From Solirubrobacteraceae bacterium (lineage in GTDB: Bacteria; Actinomycetota; Thermoleophilia; Solirubrobacterales; Solirubrobacteraceae), in contig JAUJPF010000001.1 in NCBI GenBank assembly GCA_030447275.1, positions 26,999 through 90,998 on the forward strand: a stretch of 64,000 bases of DNA. The letters run 5' to 3'. Positions 47,048-56,756 of the stretch are shown piece after piece. The translations under genes and the position numbers were made by a program. Positions within the stretch are counted from its first letter, which is position 1. Every line of letters begins with the position of its first letter. The notes under the pieces are model-generated. The model was given only the letters and a program-made list of their open reading frames with translations, was not told the origin of the DNA and did not search any database.

Positions 47048-48174
47048 GCGTCGTCGCGCGCCTTCCCGAGCAGTACTTCATGCGGCTGCTGGCGACGGTC
47101 GCCGCCGCGCGCGAGGCCCCGGGCGAGCGGCTCGTCGACCTCGGCCGCGGCAACCCCGACCTCCCGCCGCCCGCGCACGTGCGCGAGGCGCTCGCCGCCG
47201 CCGCGCTGGAGGACTCGGTGCCGGTGCACGGCTACCCGCCGTTCTCCGGGCACGCGTCGCTGCGCGAGGCGATCGCGCGCCGGTACGCGACCGACCACGG
47301 CGTGACGCTCGACCCCGAGCGCGAGGTGGCGGTCGTGCCGGGGACGAAGACCGGGATCATGCTCGTCGCGCTGGCCTGCGCCGACGCGGGCGATGCGGTC
47401 CTCCTGCCGGACCCGGGCTATCCCGACTACCCGTCCGGGGTCGTGCTCGCCGGCGCGCGCGCGGTGGCGCTCCCGCTCGAGCCGTCCGCGGCGTTCCAGC
47501 CCGACTTCGACGCGGTGCGCGCCGAGCGCCCGGCGCTCACCGTCCTCAACTACCCGTCCAACCCGTGCGCGACGTGCGCGCGCGACGACACGTTCCCCGC
47601 GGCGGTCGCGTTCGTCGCGCAGCGCGGCGGGTGGCTGCTGCACGACCTCGCCTACGACCACCTGACCTTCGGCGGGCTCGCGGCGCACAGCGTGCTCGAG
47701 GCGCCGGGCGCGCGCGAGGTCGCGGTCGAGCTGTGGTCGCCGTCGAAGGTGTACGGGATGGCCGGGTGGCGGATCGGCTTCGTCGTCGGCAACGCGACGC
47801 TCGTCGGACGGGTCCAGCAGCTCATCGACCACGTGACGGCCGGGGTGTGGACCGGGCTCCAGCGGGGGCTCGAGGCGGCGCTCGACGGCCCGCAGGACGG
47901 CGTCGAGGAGCGGCGCGCCGTGTACGAGCGCCGGCGCGCCGTGCTCGTCGACGCCGTGCCGGGGCTCGAGGCGCCCGAGGGGACGTTCTACGCGTGGTGG
48001 CGCCTCCCCGGCGGGTTGACCGCCGAGCGGCTGCTCGACGAGCACCGCGTCGCGGTCGCGCCGGGCGAGGGCTTCGGCGCGCGCGGGCGCGGGTGGGCGC
48101 GGCTGTCGCTGGCGATCCCCGACGACGACGTCGCCGAGGCGGCGCGCCGGCTGGCCTACGCCGCGGCGAGGTGA
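47044..48174 (+). CDS. Class-I/II PLP aminotransferase
   Basis: LVDLGRGNPDLPPP; LLPDPGYPDYPSGVVLAGARAV; NYPSNPCA; LWSPSKVYGMAGWRIGFVVG. Confidence 0.9.
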   Translation: MSVVARLPEQYFMRLLATVAAAREAPGERLVDLGRGNPDLPPPAHVREALAAAALEDSVPVHGYPPFSGHASLREAIARRYATDHGVTLDPEREVAVVPGTKTGIMLVALACADAGDAVLLPDPGYPDYPSGVVLAGARAVALPLEPSAAFQPDFDAVRAERPALTVLNYPSNPCATCARDDTFPAAVAFVAQRGGWLLHDLAYDHLTFGGLAAHSVLEAPGAREVAVELWSPSKVYGMAGWRIGFVVGNATLVGRVQQLIDHVTAGVWTGLQRGLEAALDGPQDGVEERRAVYERRRAVLVDAVPGLEAPEGTFYAWWRLPGGLTAERLLDEHRVAVAPGEGFGARGRGWARLSLAIPDDDVAEAARRLAYAAAR

Positions 48175-48560
48175 CGGTGCGACGGGCAGAAGCCCGTCTC
48201 GGGAAGCGGCGCGCGCTGGCACGGGTCGCCATGGCGCGTGATCGCCGGGCAGGCGAGCGGCATCCCGTCGGCCGCGCGGAACGGCTGGGCGTCGAGGTGG
48301 CGCTCGGCGGCCTGCACGATCGCGCGGACGGTCCGGTGGACCTTGTCCTGCCGCGAGACCGGGAAGCACCAGCGGATGTCGCGGAAGAGCTTGCGGGCGG
48401 GGTCCGCGAAGTAGCGGCGGTCGGTGGCCAGGCGCTGCATGCACTCCTCGCAGGCGGCGAGGACCCGTCGCTGCGCGTCCGGCGCGAGCGCGGGATCGAC
48501 GTCCGCGGCGAGCTCGCGGTACAGGGCTCGGCTGAACTCCAACATGGTGACCCGCATCAC
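48156..48560 (-). CDS. Hypothetical protein with C-terminal Cys/His cluster
   Basis: MMRVTMLEFSRALYRELAADVDP...ACPAITRHGDPCQRAPLPETGFCPSHRHLAAA. Confidence 0.6.
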   Translation of the reverse strand: MMRVTMLEFSRALYRELAADVDPALAPDAQRRVLAACEECMQRLATDRRYFADPARKLFRDIRWCFPVSRQDKVHRTVRAIVQAAERHLDAQPFRAADGMPLACPAITRHGDPCQRAPLPETGFCPSHRHLAAA

Positions 48561-48635
48561 AGAGTCCCCGGTGCCGGTTGGATCGCGATTACGACCGTGT
48601 TAAGCGACGGCTTGGACTCGGGAGGGCGGGGGTGA

Positions 48636-48975
48636 GACGATCCTCCCTTCCACGCGCCGGTGTTCGTCCTCACCCATCACGCGCGCGAGCCGCAGCCCAT
48701 GCAGGGCGGCACCACGTTCACGTTCGTGACCGACGGGATCGAGTCCGCGCTCGACCAGGCGCGCACGGCGGCGGGCGACCGGGACGTGATGGTCTTGGGC
48801 GGCGCCAACGCGGTGCAGCAGTAGCTCGCCGCGGGGCTGCTCGACGAGCTGTACCTCCACGTCGTGCCCGTCCTGCTGGGCGCGGGGGAGCGGCTGCTGG
48901 AGGACGTCGGCGACCCGCGGCTCGAGCCGGTGACATGTTGTACTTGACGTGCGTCACTGCCGGCGACGCGACGAC
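48636..48975 (+). pseudogene. Decayed dihydrofolate reductase (RibD C-terminal domain family) gene, 5'-truncated, internal stop, 3' end apparently inverted
   Basis: DDPPFHAPVFVLTHHAREPQPMQGGTTFTFVTDGIESALDQARTAAGDRDVMVLGGANAVQQ*LAAGLLDELYLHVVPVLLGAGERLLEDVGDPRLEP; TAG at 48822-48824. Confidence 0.75.
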
Positions 48976-49373
48976 GGGTCGGCGCATGGGAGATCGAGGC
49001 CACTCATCCCGCGACCGGGCCGCTGGTCGTCGGGGGGCGGGTCACGTTCGAGTGGCTGGCGGGGGAGAGGTTCCTCATCCAGCGCTCCAACCCCGAGCAC
49101 CCGGACTTCCCCGACTCGATCTCCGTCCTCGGGGCGTTCGAGGACGGGCGGCTCGAGATGCACTACTTCGACTCGCGCGGCGTCCACCGGATCTACGCGG
49201 CGAGCTTCGCCGGCGGGGTGTGGCGGCTCGAGCGCGACGCGCCCGGGTTCTCGCAGCGCTTCGCCGGGACGTTCGCGCCCGACGGCCGAGCCATCGACGG
49301 GCAGTGGGAGCTCTCGCGCGACGGGACGACGTGGGACGACGACCTGCGGATCACGTACCGGCGCTCGGAGTGA
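48976..49373 (+). CDS. DUF1579-like protein, N-terminus probably missing
   Basis: WEIEATHPATGPLVVGGRVTFEWLAGERFLIQRSNPEHPDFPDSISVLGAFEDGRLEMHYFDSRGVHRIYAAS...ITYRRSE*; no plausible start codon upstream in frame. Confidence 0.5.
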
Positions 49374-49768
49374 CCGACGTGCGGCCGATCGGCGTCGTGG
49401 TCTCGCCTCTCGCCGACCGCGCGGGTGCCCCGCGCCAGGCCGACGAGGGGGCGCCGCCGGCGGCGCTCGTCCTCGACGAGGCGCTCCTCGCCGCCGTCGC
49501 CGCGCTCGCCGCGGGCGACGACGTGCTGGTGCTCACGTGGCTGCACCGCGCCGACCGCACGACCCTGCGCGTCCATCCCCGCGGCGACCGCACGCGCGCC
49601 GAGCAGGGCGTCTTCGCGACCCGCTCGCCCGACCGCCCCAATCCCATCGGCCTGCACCGCGTCAGGCTGCTCGCCATCGACGGGACGCGGCTCGAGGTCG
49701 ACGCGCTCGAGGCGATCGACGGCACGCCGGTGCTCGACATCAAGCCGGTGCTCGGCGACGTCCGATGA
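49370..49768 (+). CDS. trmO: TrmO-like tRNA methyltransferase (TsaA/YaeB family)
   Basis: VRPIGVVVSPLADRAGAPRQ; LTWLHRADR; GVFATRSPDRPNPIGLHRVRLL; LEAIDGTPVLDIKPVL. Confidence 0.88.
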   Translation: MTDVRPIGVVVSPLADRAGAPRQADEGAPPAALVLDEALLAAVAALAAGDDVLVLTWLHRADRTTLRVHPRGDRTRAEQGVFATRSPDRPNPIGLHRVRLLAIDGTRLEVDALEAIDGTPVLDIKPVLGDVR

Positions 49769-49826
49769 GTCGCGAGCACAGGCAGGGTCTACACCCACCA
49801 CGAAGGTCGACGAGGAGGGCAGTGAC

Positions 49827-50309
49827 GTGAGCACCATCACCCCGTGTCTGTGGTTCGACGACCAGGCCGAGCAGGCCGCCGAGTTCTACACGGCGATCTT
49901 CCCGAACTCGCGCGTCGGGACGGTCGCGCGGTATCCCGGCGACGCGCCGGGCGCGCACGCCGGGCAGGTCATGACCGTCGAGTTCGAGCTCGACGGTCAG
50001 ACGTTCACCGGCCTCAACGGCGGCCCGCATTTCACGTTCGACGAGGCGATCAGCCTCCAGGTCCCGTGCGCCTCGCAGGAGGACGTCGACCACTACTGGG
50101 AGCGCCTCGGCGAGGGCGGTCAGTACGGCCCCTGCGGCTGGCTCAAGGACCGGTTCGGCCTGTCGTGGCAGGTCTTCCCGCGGCGCCTCACCGAGCTCAT
50201 CGACGAGAGCGACCCCGAGACCGCGCAGCGCGTGTTCGCGGCGATGATGAAGATGGGGAAGATCGACGTCGCCCCGCTCGAGGAGGCGGCAGCCGGCGCG
50301 GCCGTCTGA
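49827..50309 (+). CDS. VOC/PhnB-like (3-demethylubiquinone methyltransferase-like fold) protein
   Basis: ITPCLWFDDQAEQAAEFYTAIFPNSRVGTVARYP; GGQYGPCGWLKDRFGLSWQVFP. Confidence 0.88.
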   Translation: MSTITPCLWFDDQAEQAAEFYTAIFPNSRVGTVARYPGDAPGAHAGQVMTVEFELDGQTFTGLNGGPHFTFDEAISLQVPCASQEDVDHYWERLGEGGQYGPCGWLKDRFGLSWQVFPRRLTELIDESDPETAQRVFAAMMKMGKIDVAPLEEAAAGAAV

Positions 50310-50333
50310 GCCGCTGCGTACCCTTCCACGGCC

Positions 50334-51230
50334 GTGCGCCGCCTGATCCTTCCCTTCGCCCTCCTCCTCGCCCTCACGGCCGCCCTCGCGGTGGCCGGGT
50401 GCGGCGAGGACGACGTCGCCTCGATCTCCGCGGCCGAGGCCGCCGACGGGACCCGCGCCGCCGAGACCGCGCGCGTGGGCCTGCGGATGAAGCTCAGCGG
50501 CATGGGGCTGCCGGAGGCGGTGACCGTCACCGGCAAGGGCGTGGCGGCCACCGCTGCGCCGCGGATGGACGTGACGTTCGACTTCGGCGAGCTGGTCGAG
50601 CTCGTCGGCGCGACCGGGGACGGGCGGACCCGCATGCTCCTCGACGGCGGCCGGGTCTTCGTCGACCCGCCCGCCGTTCCGGGGCTCGAGCTGCCCGGCG
50701 GCGCGAGCTGGGCCACGGCCGACCTCGCCCGCGCGCTCGACGCGTTCGGCGTCGACGCCGGCGGCCTCGGCGAGCTGATGCGCCTGACGCCCGAGCAGCA
50801 GCTCGACGCCCTCGCCGCCGCGGGCTCCGTGAAGACCGTCGGCCGCGAGACGATCGACGGCACGGAGACGACGCACCTGCGCGGCAGCGTGAAGCTCAGC
50901 GACTACATCGAGGCGCTTCCGCCCGAGCGGCGGGCGCGGACGCGCAAGGCGATCAAGCAGCTCGACCGGCTGCCGGGCGGCGACGCCCAGTCCTTCGACG
51001 CGCCGACGCCGGTCGACATGTGGGTCGACGACGACAAGCGCCTGCGCCGGATGACGCAGGCGGCGCCGCTGCCCGCGCAGGAGGGAGTGCCGGCGGGCCG
51101 CTTCGAGATGACGCTCGACTTCACCGACTACGGCACCGCGCTCGACATCCGCGCGCCCCAGGGCGACGACGTCTTCGACGCGACGGACACCATCGTCGGC
51201 GCCGTTCGCGCGGGCGCCGTCGCGCCCTGA
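50334..51230 (+). CDS. Putative lipoprotein
   Basis: GTG start; signal VRRLILPFALLLALTAALAVAGC with lipobox AVAGC. Confidence 0.75.
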   Translation: MRRLILPFALLLALTAALAVAGCGEDDVASISAAEAADGTRAAETARVGLRMKLSGMGLPEAVTVTGKGVAATAAPRMDVTFDFGELVELVGATGDGRTRMLLDGGRVFVDPPAVPGLELPGGASWATADLARALDAFGVDAGGLGELMRLTPEQQLDALAAAGSVKTVGRETIDGTETTHLRGSVKLSDYIEALPPERRARTRKAIKQLDRLPGGDAQSFDAPTPVDMWVDDDKRLRRMTQAAPLPAQEGVPAGRFEMTLDFTDYGTALDIRAPQGDDVFDATDTIVGAVRAGAVAP

Positions 51231-51237
51231 CCTGCCG

Positions 51238-51906
51238 TCAGGCGCTGATCGTCGCGAGCGCGCTGCGGACGCAGAGGCGGACGATCTCGTCGTCCTCGAC
51301 GCGGAACAGCTCGGGGATGCCGGGCGCTGCCTGGCGGACGCCGACGCGCAGGCGGGCGAGGTGCATCGTCCCCAGCATCTGCGTCCACAGGAGGTTCGCG
51401 GTCATGTCGACGTCGTCGAGCGCGAAGACGCCGCTCTCCTTGCCGCGCCGCAACGTGGCCGCGACGTGCTCCAGGCAGCGGGCCATCCCCTGCCCGAGCC
51501 GCAGCCACACCGACTCCGAGACCATCGCGTGCAGCTCGCTCGCCGGGCGGCGCATCAAGGACATCGAGCAGTCGAGGAACGCCGGGTAGCGCCGGCAGAA
51601 CCCGGCGTAGGCCTCGAGGCAGCGCGTCGCGCACGCGACCGGGTCGTCGGGCGAGCCCTCGACCGCCCGCGCCAGCTCGCCGTCGAGCTCGGCGAGGTAC
51701 TCGGTCGCGGTCAGGACGTACAGCTCCTCCTTGGACGCGAACTGCCGGTAGATCAGGCCGCGCGCGATCCCCACCGCCCGCGCGATCTCCTCGACCGGGG
51801 CGTGCTGCATGCCGCGCTCGTCGAACAGCGCACGCGTCGCCGCGACCAGCTCGCGCTCGCGATCCTGACGTGGGGTCACCGCCACGCCACGGAGTCTATG
51901 CGCCAA
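51238..51906 (-). CDS. TetR-family transcriptional regulator
   Basis: RERELVAATRALFDERGMQHAPVEEIARAVGIARGLIYRQFASKEELY. Confidence 0.92.
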   Translation of the reverse strand: MAHRLRGVAVTPRQDRERELVAATRALFDERGMQHAPVEEIARAVGIARGLIYRQFASKEELYVLTATEYLAELDGELARAVEGSPDDPVACATRCLEAYAGFCRRYPAFLDCSMSLMRRPASELHAMVSESVWLRLGQGMARCLEHVAATLRRGKESGVFALDDVDMTANLLWTQMLGTMHLARLRVGVRQAAPGIPELFRVEDDEIVRLCVRSALATISA

Positions 51907-51910
51907 ACGG

Positions 51911-51933
51911 GAACGTTCGTGTGACAGACGTTC
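51911..51933. promoter_or_regulatory. Candidate TetR operator (inverted repeat GAACGT-N11-ACGTTC)
   Basis: gaacgt (51911-51916) and acgttc (51928-51933) between divergent tetR and ferredoxin-reductase genes. Confidence 0.45.
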
Positions 51934-51958
51934 TCATTGGGCGCTAGCCTGCACCGCC

Positions 51959-53053
51959 GTGGCCGAGCGCGGAGCCGTTCCCAATGTCTCACCCGTGCGC
52001 CGCAAGGCGCTCAACGCGATCCGCGGCCTCTTCTCGCCGCTGCTGCCCGACGACTACCTCGAGCTGATCAACCCGCTGTGGTCGACGCGCGAGCTGCGCG
52101 GACGCATCGAGCGCATCGAGCGAGAGACCCGGGATGCCGCGACGATCGTCATCCGCCCGGGCTGGGAGTGGCCGGGCCACGAGCCGGGTCAGTACCTGCG
52201 CATCGGCGTGGTCGTCGACGGTGTCCACCACTGGCGCGCCTACTCGCTGACCTCCGATCCCGGCGGCCTCGCCGGCTGCATCTCCATCACGCCGAAGCTC
52301 CTCGAGGGCGGGAAGGTCTCTCCCTACTTCGTGAAGCAGGTCCAGCCCGGCAGCATCGTGCGGCTCGGCGGCGTCGAGGGAACGTTCAAGCTGCCCGAGG
52401 AGATCCCGGAGCGGTTGCTGTTCGTCAGCGCGGGCAGCGGCGTCACGCCGATCATGGCGATGCTGCGCAGCCTCGAGCGGCGCGAGCGGCTGACCGAGGT
52501 GGTCCACCTGCACTGCGCCCGCACGCCGGAGGACGTCATCTTCGGCGAGCGGCTGCGCGCGCTGGCCCGCCGCCACGACGGCTACCGGCTCGTGGAGCGC
52601 CACACGGCCCGTGAGGGGCGACTGCGGCCCGAGCATCTCGAGGAGCTGTGCCCCGACTGGCGCGAGCGCGAGGCCTTCCTGTGCGGGCCGGCCGAGCTGC
52701 TCGACGCGATGACGGAGCACTGGGAGCGCCACGGCGATCCCGAGCGTCTGCACATGGAGCGCTTCCAGCCCGTCATCGGCGGCGACGCCCAGGACGGTGC
52801 GGGTGGCACGATCCGCTTCTGCCGCTCCGGCGCCGAGGCGGAGTGCGACGGCGGCACGCCGATCCTCGAGGCCGGCGAGGAGGCCGGCCTCGAGCTCGAG
52901 CACGGCTGCCGCATGGGGATCTGCCACACCTGCGTCGGGCGCCTGCGCTCCGGCAGGGTGCGCGACCTGCGCACCGGCGAGATCTCCGACGAGGGCGAGG
53001 TCGTCCGCATCTGCACCACCGCACCGGAGGGCGACGTCGCGCTCGAGCTCTGA
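51959..53053 (+). CDS. Ferredoxin reductase (FAD/NAD plus C-terminal 2Fe-2S)
   Basis: GQYLRIGVVVDGVHHWRAYSLTSDP; FVSAGSGVTPIMAMLRSL; CRMGICHTCVGRL. Confidence 0.92.
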   Translation: MAERGAVPNVSPVRRKALNAIRGLFSPLLPDDYLELINPLWSTRELRGRIERIERETRDAATIVIRPGWEWPGHEPGQYLRIGVVVDGVHHWRAYSLTSDPGGLAGCISITPKLLEGGKVSPYFVKQVQPGSIVRLGGVEGTFKLPEEIPERLLFVSAGSGVTPIMAMLRSLERRERLTEVVHLHCARTPEDVIFGERLRALARRHDGYRLVERHTAREGRLRPEHLEELCPDWREREAFLCGPAELLDAMTEHWERHGDPERLHMERFQPVIGGDAQDGAGGTIRFCRSGAEAECDGGTPILEAGEEAGLELEHGCRMGICHTCVGRLRSGRVRDLRTGEISDEGEVVRICTTAPEGDVALEL

Positions 53054-53089
53054 CCCGATCCCGATTGCTGAGGAGAAACCGCGATCCAC

Positions 53090-54436
53090 ATGCCCGAGAC
53101 GACGATCGAGAGCCCCCTCGCCCGGCTGACCCCCGAGCAGGTCGAGGAGCTGGGCCGCGAGCTCGACGCCATCCACGACGAGGTCTTCGGCGATCTCGGC
53201 GACCGCGACCGCCGCTACATCACCAGCATGATCGAGATGCACCGGCGCCTCGCGGTCGCCGGGCGCATCCTGCTGTTCGCCTCCCGCTACAAGCCCGCCT
53301 GGATCGCCGGCACGTCGCTGCTCTCGCTGGCCAAGATCCTCGAGAACATGGAGATCGGCCACAACGTCCTGCACGGCCAGTGGGACTGGATGAACGACCC
53401 GCAGATCCACTCGACGACGTGGGACTGGGACACGGCGTCGACGTCGGAGGCGTGGAAGCACTCGCACAACTACGTCCACCACACGTACACGAACATCCGC
53501 GGCAAGGACAAGGACCTCGGCTACGAGATCATGCGGATCGACCCGCATCAGAAGTGGCACCCGGTCTACCTGGCCCAGCCGTTCTACAACGCGTTGCTGA
53601 CGCTGTTCTTCGAGTGGGGCGTCGCGTTTCACGACCTCGACCTCGAGGCGGTGCGCAGCGGCGAGAAGGACAAGAGGCAGCTGCGCAAGGAGCTCAAGGG
53701 GATCGCGGGCAAGGCGCGCACGCAGGTCGTCAAGGACTACATCGCGTGGCCGCTCGTGAGCGCGCTCGCGGCGGGCGCGGCGCGGGTCGCCGTCGACGTC
53801 GCGCGCGGCGAGCGAGGCTCGCGCCGCCAGCGCGCGCTGCGCGACGCCGGGCGGACGTACCGCTCGACGGTGACGGCAGACGTCGCCGCGAACATGATCC
53901 GCAACGTGTGGGCGCACGCGATCATCTTCTGCGGCCACTTCCCCGACCAGACCTACACGTTCAGCCAGAAGGAGGTCGCCGGCGAGACCCGCGGCGGCTG
54001 GTACGTCCGCCAGCTGCTCGGCGCGGCGAACATCGAGGGCTCGCCGCTGTTCCACGTGGCGAGCGGCAACCTCGGCTACCAGGTCGAGCACCACCTCTTC
54101 CCGGACATGCCGAGCACGCGCTACGCCGAGATCGCGCCGCGCGTGAAGGCGCTGTGCGCGAAGTACGGGCTGCCGTACAACAGCGGCCCGTTCGCGCAGC
54201 AGTGGTACCAGGTGCACCGCACGATCTTCCGCCTCGCCTTCCCCGGCGGGGCGCCGCGCCCGAAGCCCGGTCCGTACGTGCCGCAGGACCCCGACGAGGT
54301 CGAGCTCGTCGCGCGCCTCGCCGGCGGCAACGGGCACGTGCGCGACGGCGAGCCGGGGGAGCCCGGCCCCGACGGCTCGGGGCCGCAGCAGCGCGACGCC
54401 GGCGTCAGCTTCGAGATGCCGCAGCGGCGGGGCTGA
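53090..54436 (+). CDS. Membrane fatty acid desaturase (DesA3-like)
   Basis: His boxes HNVLHGQ / HSHNYVHHTYTN / YQVEHHLFPDMPS. Confidence 0.92.
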   Translation: MPETTIESPLARLTPEQVEELGRELDAIHDEVFGDLGDRDRRYITSMIEMHRRLAVAGRILLFASRYKPAWIAGTSLLSLAKILENMEIGHNVLHGQWDWMNDPQIHSTTWDWDTASTSEAWKHSHNYVHHTYTNIRGKDKDLGYEIMRIDPHQKWHPVYLAQPFYNALLTLFFEWGVAFHDLDLEAVRSGEKDKRQLRKELKGIAGKARTQVVKDYIAWPLVSALAAGAARVAVDVARGERGSRRQRALRDAGRTYRSTVTADVAANMIRNVWAHAIIFCGHFPDQTYTFSQKEVAGETRGGWYVRQLLGAANIEGSPLFHVASGNLGYQVEHHLFPDMPSTRYAEIAPRVKALCAKYGLPYNSGPFAQQWYQVHRTIFRLAFPGGAPRPKPGPYVPQDPDEVELVARLAGGNGHVRDGEPGEPGPDGSGPQQRDAGVSFEMPQRRG

Positions 54437-55412
54437 CCCCCGCGAACGCCTCGGCCACCAGCTCGTACGAGCGCCGGCGGGCCTCGTGCGAGTGGGTGAT
54501 CGTCACGAGCATCGCCTCGTCGGCGCCGTACGCGCTCACGAGCTCCTCGAGCCTCGCACGCACGTTGGCCGGCGAGCCGACGATCGCGCGGCGCCCGCCG
54601 GCGGAGGCCGAGTCGCCGCGCTCGGCGAGGAAGCGCCGCGCCTTGTCGACCGGCGGGACGGGGATCAGCCGGCCCTGGCGCAGCAGCGTGAGGGTCATCC
54701 GGCTGCTCGACGCGAGCCGCTGGGCCTCCTCGTCGGTGTCGGCGCAGATGACCCACGCGGCGACCATGACCCGCGGCGTCTGAGTGCAGCGCGCGCGGTA
54801 CGTGGCGGCGATCTCCGCTCCGCCGGGGTTGATGAAGTCGGCGAACGCGTAGGGGAGGCCCAGCTCGGCGGCCCAGATCGCGCTCTGCGGCGACGAGCCG
54901 AGCAGCCACGGCTCGGGCTTCTCCGGGCGGCCGGGCAGCGTCGTCTCCAGCCGCTTGAACGGGTGGTCGGGCGGCAGCGTTCCGTCGAGGTAGCCGAGCA
55001 GCTCGGCGAGCTGCTGGGGAAAGTCGTCGGGCGCGGCGTCGCGGCGGTCGCGCTGGAGGGCGAACGTCGTCAGCGGGTCGGTGCCGGACGCGCGGCCGAG
55101 GCCGAGGTCGATCCGTCCCGGGTAGAGGCCGCTGAGCAGGCTGAACGACTCGGCGACCTTCAGCGGCGAGTAGTGCGGCAGCATCACGCCGCCGCTGCCC
55201 ACGCGCAGCCGCGTCGTGGCCGCGGCGAGCGGGCCGACGAGCACCTCGGGCGAGGGGCCCGCGAGCGACGGGCCGCCGTGGTGCTCGGCGACCCAGTAGC
55301 GGTGGTAGCCGAGCTCGTCGGCCAGCCGCCCGAGGTCGATCGTGTTGCGCAGCGCGTCGGCGCCGGTCGAGCCCTCCGGGACCGGCGACGGGTCGAGCAC
55401 GCTGAGCCGCAT
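54405..55412 (-). CDS. LLM-class flavin-dependent oxidoreductase
   Basis: MRLSVLDPSPVPEGSTGADALRNTIDLGRLADELGYHRYWVAEHHGGPSLAGPSPEVLVGPLAAATTRLRVGSGGVMLPHYSPLKVAE. Confidence 0.92.
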   Translation of the reverse strand: MRLSVLDPSPVPEGSTGADALRNTIDLGRLADELGYHRYWVAEHHGGPSLAGPSPEVLVGPLAAATTRLRVGSGGVMLPHYSPLKVAESFSLLSGLYPGRIDLGLGRASGTDPLTTFALQRDRRDAAPDDFPQQLAELLGYLDGTLPPDHPFKRLETTLPGRPEKPEPWLLGSSPQSAIWAAELGLPYAFADFINPGGAEIAATYRARCTQTPRVMVAAWVICADTDEEAQRLASSSRMTLTLLRQGRLIPVPPVDKARRFLAERGDSASAGGRRAIVGSPANVRARLEELVSAYGADEAMLVTITHSHEARRRSYELVAEAFAGVSPAAAASRS

Positions 55413-55510
55413 GCTCCGAACGTAGCAACCGCGGGAGCGCGATCATCAGTCACGAAATCCCAGGAAACGTGAGCGTTTGTCCGCCGCGGGCGCCGGGGAC
55501 GGACCAGGTG

Positions 55511-55543
55511 ACGGCGCCCCGCTGCGGGAGCGGGCGGCGCCGT
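55511..55543. other. Strong GC-rich hairpin (possible terminator, no T-tract)
   Basis: acggcgccccgct-gcggg-agcgggcggcgccgt, stem with a 2-nt bulge. Confidence 0.4.
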
Positions 55544-55876
55544 CCTGAAGCTCACATCGACGACCTCGGGTGACGCTCACCGACAACCGCTCGGCCGGCA
55601 ACTTCACGCACATCATCCTCATCGATCTGCGCGGCATCTACGCGCCGGGCGAGCCCGCGGGGATGAGGACGACGCGGATCCTCGAGCTCCTCGGCGCCGG
55701 CTGGTCGCAGGTCAGCGCCGACGGGACGCTGTCGCGGGCGACGAACGCGCCGTGCCCGGCTTCGGGGTACGGCGACGCGGCCGCCGCGGGCGGCGGCGGC
55801 AAGCCGAAGGGGAAGCGCCCGAGCAGGGCGTAGCGCTGCGGCCGGGGCGCGGCGTGCTGCCACGCTGTGCCCCGGC

Positions 55877-56674
55877 TTGTGGTTCCAGCTCGACAACGCG
55901 TCGCTCGACGCGGCGCAGGCGTTGTGCATCGCGCTGCCGGCAGCCGGGCTGCCGGCGGCGCTTGCGCGTCTGAGCGGCCGCGGGTGGGCGCTCGTCGCGC
56001 CGCTGTCGATCGTCGTCAGCGTCGCTGTCATCGCCCTGTGGTCGGCGAGCGCCGAGGTGCTCGCCTGGATCGCGCTGCTGCTCGTGCCGCCGGGGTGCGC
56101 GCTCGCGCTCGGGTGGGCGGCGCGCGGCGCGCGCGCGGCCGCGGCGCTCGGGGCGGCGGCGGCGCTGGCGGTCGCGCTCGCTGCGCCTGACGATGGGACG
56201 GGCGCTGAGCTCGCGCGGCTCGCGCTCGTCGTCGGCGCGGCAGTGACCGTCGGCCGCCTGCTCGCGGGCGCCACGCCGCTCGGGCTGCTCAAGGTCGCGA
56301 TCGTCGCCATGGCGATCGTCGACGCGGCGTACATCTTCGGCGACTGGTCGGCCGACCAGAACCGCGCGTTCGCCGCGGCCGTGCCGGCGGAAGGGCTGCC
56401 GCAGCTCCAGATCAACCGGCTCGGCGACTCGTCGCTCGACTTCGGTGACTTCTTCGCGGCGGCGGTCGTCGGCGGGATCCTGGCCGCCGAGCGCGCGCCT
56501 CAGCTTGTGGCCGCTCTTGCATGTCTCGCGTTCGCGCTGCTGTGGAACCAGCTCTTCCTCGTCACGGACTCGCTGCCGGCGACGGTTCCGCCGGCGGCGG
56601 TGCTGCTCGGGTGGGAGCTGGTTCGGCGGAGGCGCCCCGCGCGGACTCGGGTCGAGGTGCGGCTTCGTCGCTGA
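55877..56674 (+). CDS. Polytopic membrane protein of unknown function
   Basis: MWFQLDNASLDAAQALCIALPAAGLPAALARLSGRGWALVAPLSIVVSVAVIALW...; multiple TM segments. Confidence 0.65.
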   Translation: MWFQLDNASLDAAQALCIALPAAGLPAALARLSGRGWALVAPLSIVVSVAVIALWSASAEVLAWIALLLVPPGCALALGWAARGARAAAALGAAAALAVALAAPDDGTGAELARLALVVGAAVTVGRLLAGATPLGLLKVAIVAMAIVDAAYIFGDWSADQNRAFAAAVPAEGLPQLQINRLGDSSLDFGDFFAAAVVGGILAAERAPQLVAALACLAFALLWNQLFLVTDSLPATVPPAAVLLGWELVRRRRPARTRVEVRLRR

Positions 56675-56756
56675 CTGCTCGGCGAGGGAGGAGAGGACTC
56701 GGTTCCGCGCCCGGTTCGCCTGGCAGCATCGGGCGTGGCCGATGCACCGGGTTTCT

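Noticed and set aside
55570-55833. 87-aa ORF MTLTDNRSAGNFTHIILIDLRGIY...
   Set aside because: No recognisable family, low-complexity Gly/Lys tail, immediately after an in-frame stop; may be a remnant but evidence is too weak to annotate.
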